This document shows, piece after piece, positions 32,316-34,510 of a DNA stretch of 34,510 bases (position 1 is the first letter of the stretch; each line of letters starts with the position of its first letter). The stretch comes from Burkholderiales bacterium. GTDB taxonomy: Bacteria; Pseudomonadota; Gammaproteobacteria; Burkholderiales; Burkholderiaceae_C. The stretch is taken from NCBI GenBank assembly GCA_947446685.1, contig CANFIC010000008.1:1-34510 (forward strand). Reading direction: 5' to 3'. Below the pieces are notes generated by a model. That model was given only the letters and a program-made list of their open reading frames with translations, was not told where the DNA came from and did no database searches. Made by a program: the position numbers and the translations under genes.

Positions 32316-33914
32316 ATGATGCGGTCGGTTGAATTGGATGATGATCTCTTGGCCTCGCTGGCCTCGCTATGCGGTGCCGAGGCGTTGGCGGTCGACTCTG
32401 CCTCGCGCCAGCTGGCAGCCCACGACATCTTTTTCGAGGCCGCGGCATGGCCCGAATTTGTCTTCGCGCCGACCGATCTGGCTTCGCTTGCCGGGGCCGT
32501 CGCGCGGATCACGGCGGCGGGGCTGGCCGTGGCACCCCGGGGCGGCGGGATGTCCTATAGCGGCGGCTATCTGCCCGCTCAGCGCTACGCCTGCATCGAT
32601 CTCTCCAAGTTGAACCGGGTCATCGAAGTCAATAGCGCCGACCTTTACATCACGGTCGAAGCCGGCTGCACCTGGGCTCAATTGCGCGAAGCGCTTGCCG
32701 GTACCGGGCTTGCCACGCCTTTCGGCGGGCCTTTGTCGGGCTTGCGCGCTACTGTCGGCGGCGCTTTGTCGCAGAACAGCGTGTTTTTCGGGGCCGGCCA
32801 GCATGGCACTGCGGCCGAGTCGGTGCTGGCGCTGCAGGTGGTGCTGGCCGACGGTCAGATCCTGCACACCGGCAGCGCCGGTTTCACTTCAGCCAGCCCT
32901 TTCAGCCGCAGCGGCGGGCCGGACCTAACCGGCTTGTTCCTGGGTGACACCGGCGCCATGGGCGTGAAAGCATCGGCCACCTTGCGCCTGGTGCCGGTGC
33001 CAGCCGCGCAAGGTTATGCGTCCTACGGTTTCCAGACTATCGCCGACATGGTCGGCGCCCAGATCGACTTGATGCGCAAAGGCCTGGGCTCGGAATGCTT
33101 CGGCATCGATGCCTTCAAGGCCACCCACTCTGCACAGACCGGCAACAAGCTCGCAGCCGGCGTCAAGACTCTGGGCGAGATTGCGCGCTCAGGGCCTTCC
33201 CTGCTGGCCGGCTTGAAGGCGGCAGCTGGCGTGGCGCTGGCCGGCACCGACTATCTGGCCGTGCACCCCTACTCGATCCACTTGAGCCTGGATGGCGACA
33301 GCAAGGCCCATGTCGATGACCGCCTGGCGCGGGTGGCGCAGATCGCGGCAGACCATCACGGCACAGCCCAGCCCGCCTCAGTGCCCCAGGTCTTGCGCGC
33401 ACAGCCTTTCCAGCCGCTGCGTTCGGTGCTGGGCTACAACGGCGACCGCTGGGTGCCGGTGCATGGCATCCTGCCGCTTTCAAAGGCACAGCAGGCGGTA
33501 CGCGAGGTCGAGGCCTTGATCGCCAGCCATGCCGGGCAAATGCATGAGCACCAAATCATCTACTCCCCGCTGACTGCAAACCTCGACCGGGCCTTCCTGT
33601 TCGAGCCCTGCTTTTACTGGCCAGACGCGATCAAGCCGCTGCACATCGATGTGCTCGGGCAGGCCTTGACCAAGCCTTGGCAGGGGCGGCCTGCCGCACC
33701 CCTGGCCCATGCGCTGGTGGAACAGCTCTGGAAGGAGGTGGTCGACTGCCTGGACCGTCATGGCGCTGTGCATTTCCAGATCGGCCGGGCCTACCCCTAT
33801 CTGCAGCGCCTGCAACCGGCAACAAGGAGCCTGCTGGAAGCGTTGAAACAGCATCTTGACCCGGATGGCCGGATGAATCCGGGCAGCCTGGGCCTGGCTG
33901 CGACGCCGCCATGA
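32316..33914 (+). CDS. FAD-linked oxidase (GlcD/vanillyl-alcohol-oxidase superfamily)
   Basis: The protein has 532 aa from the ATG at 32316, which has AGGGA at the right distance; ATGs at 32307 and 32319 are alternatives. The FAD-binding PCMH domain covers about 45-230: APRGGGMSYSGGYLP, TVEAGCTWAQLREAL, GGPLSGLRATVGGALSQNS, GQHGTAAESVLALQVVLADG and FLGDTGAMGVKASATLRL. The C-terminal oxidase part ends LDPDGRMNPGSLG. The family oxidises 2-hydroxy acids, alcohols or amines. The operator before it ties it to the two big catabolic operons. It overlaps the TRAP receptor gene by ATGA. Confidence 0.9.
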   Translation: MMRSVELDDDLLASLASLCGAEALAVDSASRQLAAHDIFFEAAAWPEFVFAPTDLASLAGAVARITAAGLAVAPRGGGMSYSGGYLPAQRYACIDLSKLNRVIEVNSADLYITVEAGCTWAQLREALAGTGLATPFGGPLSGLRATVGGALSQNSVFFGAGQHGTAAESVLALQVVLADGQILHTGSAGFTSASPFSRSGGPDLTGLFLGDTGAMGVKASATLRLVPVPAAQGYASYGFQTIADMVGAQIDLMRKGLGSECFGIDAFKATHSAQTGNKLAAGVKTLGEIARSGPSLLAGLKAAAGVALAGTDYLAVHPYSIHLSLDGDSKAHVDDRLARVAQIAADHHGTAQPASVPQVLRAQPFQPLRSVLGYNGDRWVPVHGILPLSKAQQAVREVEALIASHAGQMHEHQIIYSPLTANLDRAFLFEPCFYWPDAIKPLHIDVLGQALTKPWQGRPAAPLAHALVEQLWKEVVDCLDRHGAVHFQIGRAYPYLQRLQPATRSLLEALKQHLDPDGRMNPGSLGLAATPP

Positions 33915-34510
33915 ATCGTTCAGTTGCAACCCTGGGATTCCCGATGATGCTCAAGTCCATCTTGCCCGCCTTGCTGGCAGTTCTCAGCATCGCACCGGCT
34001 TCGGCCGATGATGTTGTGGTCCTGCGCACCGGCTCGTTTGCCCCGCCAGGCAGCGTTTTTGTCCAGTTCTGGCAGCAGTTCAAGAGCAATATCGAGCGCG
34101 ACAGCAAGGGCAGCATCAGGGTCGAGCTGAACACCAGCGACCCCAACGAAGCCAACCTGCTCTCCAACCTCCGGCGCGGCCGGATCGAATGCGTTGGCGC
34201 TTCGCTGCAGGGTTCGGCAACGATCCTGCCCGAGGTGGCGGTGCTGCAACTGCCCTATCTGTTTGCATCGTTCAAGGAAGTCGACCAGGCTTATGACAAG
34301 CGCTTGACCGACACCTACCGCAAGCTGTTTGCCGCCAAGGGTCTGGCGATGCTGCAGTTCGTCGAGGTCGGTTTCACCCATAGCTACAGCGTTCAACCGG
34401 TCAGAACACCCGCCGATCTCAAGGGCCTGAAAATGCGCGCAACCCAGTCGCGTGCGTCACAGACCTGGATCAAGTCGGTCGGGGCTGAGCCGGTGGTGCT
34501 GCCGATCTCC
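33911..34510 (+). CDS. TRAP transporter solute-binding protein DctP, N-terminal part (runs off the window end)
   Basis: 200 codons are open to the last base. The ATG overlaps the oxidase stop (ATGA). Residues 1-32 form a signal peptide with cleavage at ASA-DD. The mature part begins VVVLRTGSFAPPGSVF, followed by GRIECVGASLQG, LQLPYLFASFKEVDQAYD and TPADLKGLKMRATQS, typical of DctP receptors that bind organic acids in the periplasm and feed a DctQM carrier. The membrane subunits probably lie beyond the window. It is the likely uptake system for the regulon's substrate or for an acid derived from it. Confidence 0.9.
   Translation, partial: MNRSVATLGFPMMLKSILPALLAVLSIAPASADDVVVLRTGSFAPPGSVFVQFWQQFKSNIERDSKGSIRVELNTSDPNEANLLSNLRRGRIECVGASLQGSATILPEVAVLQLPYLFASFKEVDQAYDKRLTDTYRKLFAAKGLAMLQFVEVGFTHSYSVQPVRTPADLKGLKMRATQSRASQTWIKSVGAEPVVLPIS

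Noticed and set aside
1-34510. CRISPR arrays, insertion sequences, rRNA genes or riboswitches
   Set aside because: No repeat-spacer arrays, transposase-like products, rRNA-like sequence or long structured leaders were seen.

Overview
The window looks like chromosome from a high-GC betaproteobacterium. The order hrcA / nadK-recN-rapZ is a housekeeping neighbourhood typical of that class, hand-counted GC in the catabolic part is near 70 %, and the transporter and CoA-enzyme set is Burkholderiales/Rhodocyclales-like. I cannot name the genus from sequence alone.

Layout. (1) 1-2476 is a loose accessory stretch with lower GC at its start: a cut-off secreted protein, a small acidic protein, a gene that appears broken by one in-frame stop, and a membrane-anchored sulfatase-modifying-factor (FGE) domain protein. 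(2) 2653-2776 holds a CAU-anticodon tRNA with its own terminator. (3) 2834-7407 is housekeeping: hrcA on the minus strand, then nadK, recN and rapZ on the plus strand, packed with a 4-nt gap and an ATGA overlap. (4) 7437-16396 is a ten-gene minus-strand operon: a RedY/HapK-like protein, SDR, PuuE-type cyclic-amide hydrolase, CitE-type lyase, MaoC hydratase, acyl-CoA dehydrogenase, CaiB CoA-transferase, alpha/beta hydrolase, zinc-free MDR oxidoreductase and an MFS carrier. (5) 16622-25852 is the divergent ten-gene plus-strand operon: methyltransferase, small helical protein, isochorismatase-fold amidase, two more PuuE-type hydrolases, HMG-CoA-lyase-like enzyme, second CaiB CoA-transferase, LeuC-like and LeuD-like hydratase subunits, and a bicupin. 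(6) 25881-27824 encodes a PrpR-type sigma-54 activator. It diverges from an operon at 28138-32218 (secreted CpcT/CpeT-like protein, acyl-CoA ligase, nitronate-monooxygenase-like flavoprotein, thioesterase) that has a near-consensus -24/-12 promoter. (7) 32316-34510 holds an FAD-linked oxidase and the start of a TRAP solute receptor, cut by the window end.

How it fits together. The same 12-bp palindrome, TTGTCCG(G/T)ACAA, lies at the promoters of operon 4, operon 5 and operon 7, so these three units probably form one regulon under a GntR/FCD-type repressor that is not encoded here. The enzyme content suggests opening of a cyclic amide or imide (three PuuE-like hydrolases), removal of the amide (isochorismatase fold) and breakdown of the resulting branched dicarboxylic acid by two parallel routes. 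One route is hydration by LeuCD, CoA transfer by CaiB and cleavage by the HMG-CoA-lyase homologue. The other is CaiB, acyl-CoA dehydrogenase, MaoC and CitE, the logic used for itaconate and methylsuccinate. The substrate is not known to me. The cyclic-imide idea is inference, and the combination looks like an undescribed catabolic system.
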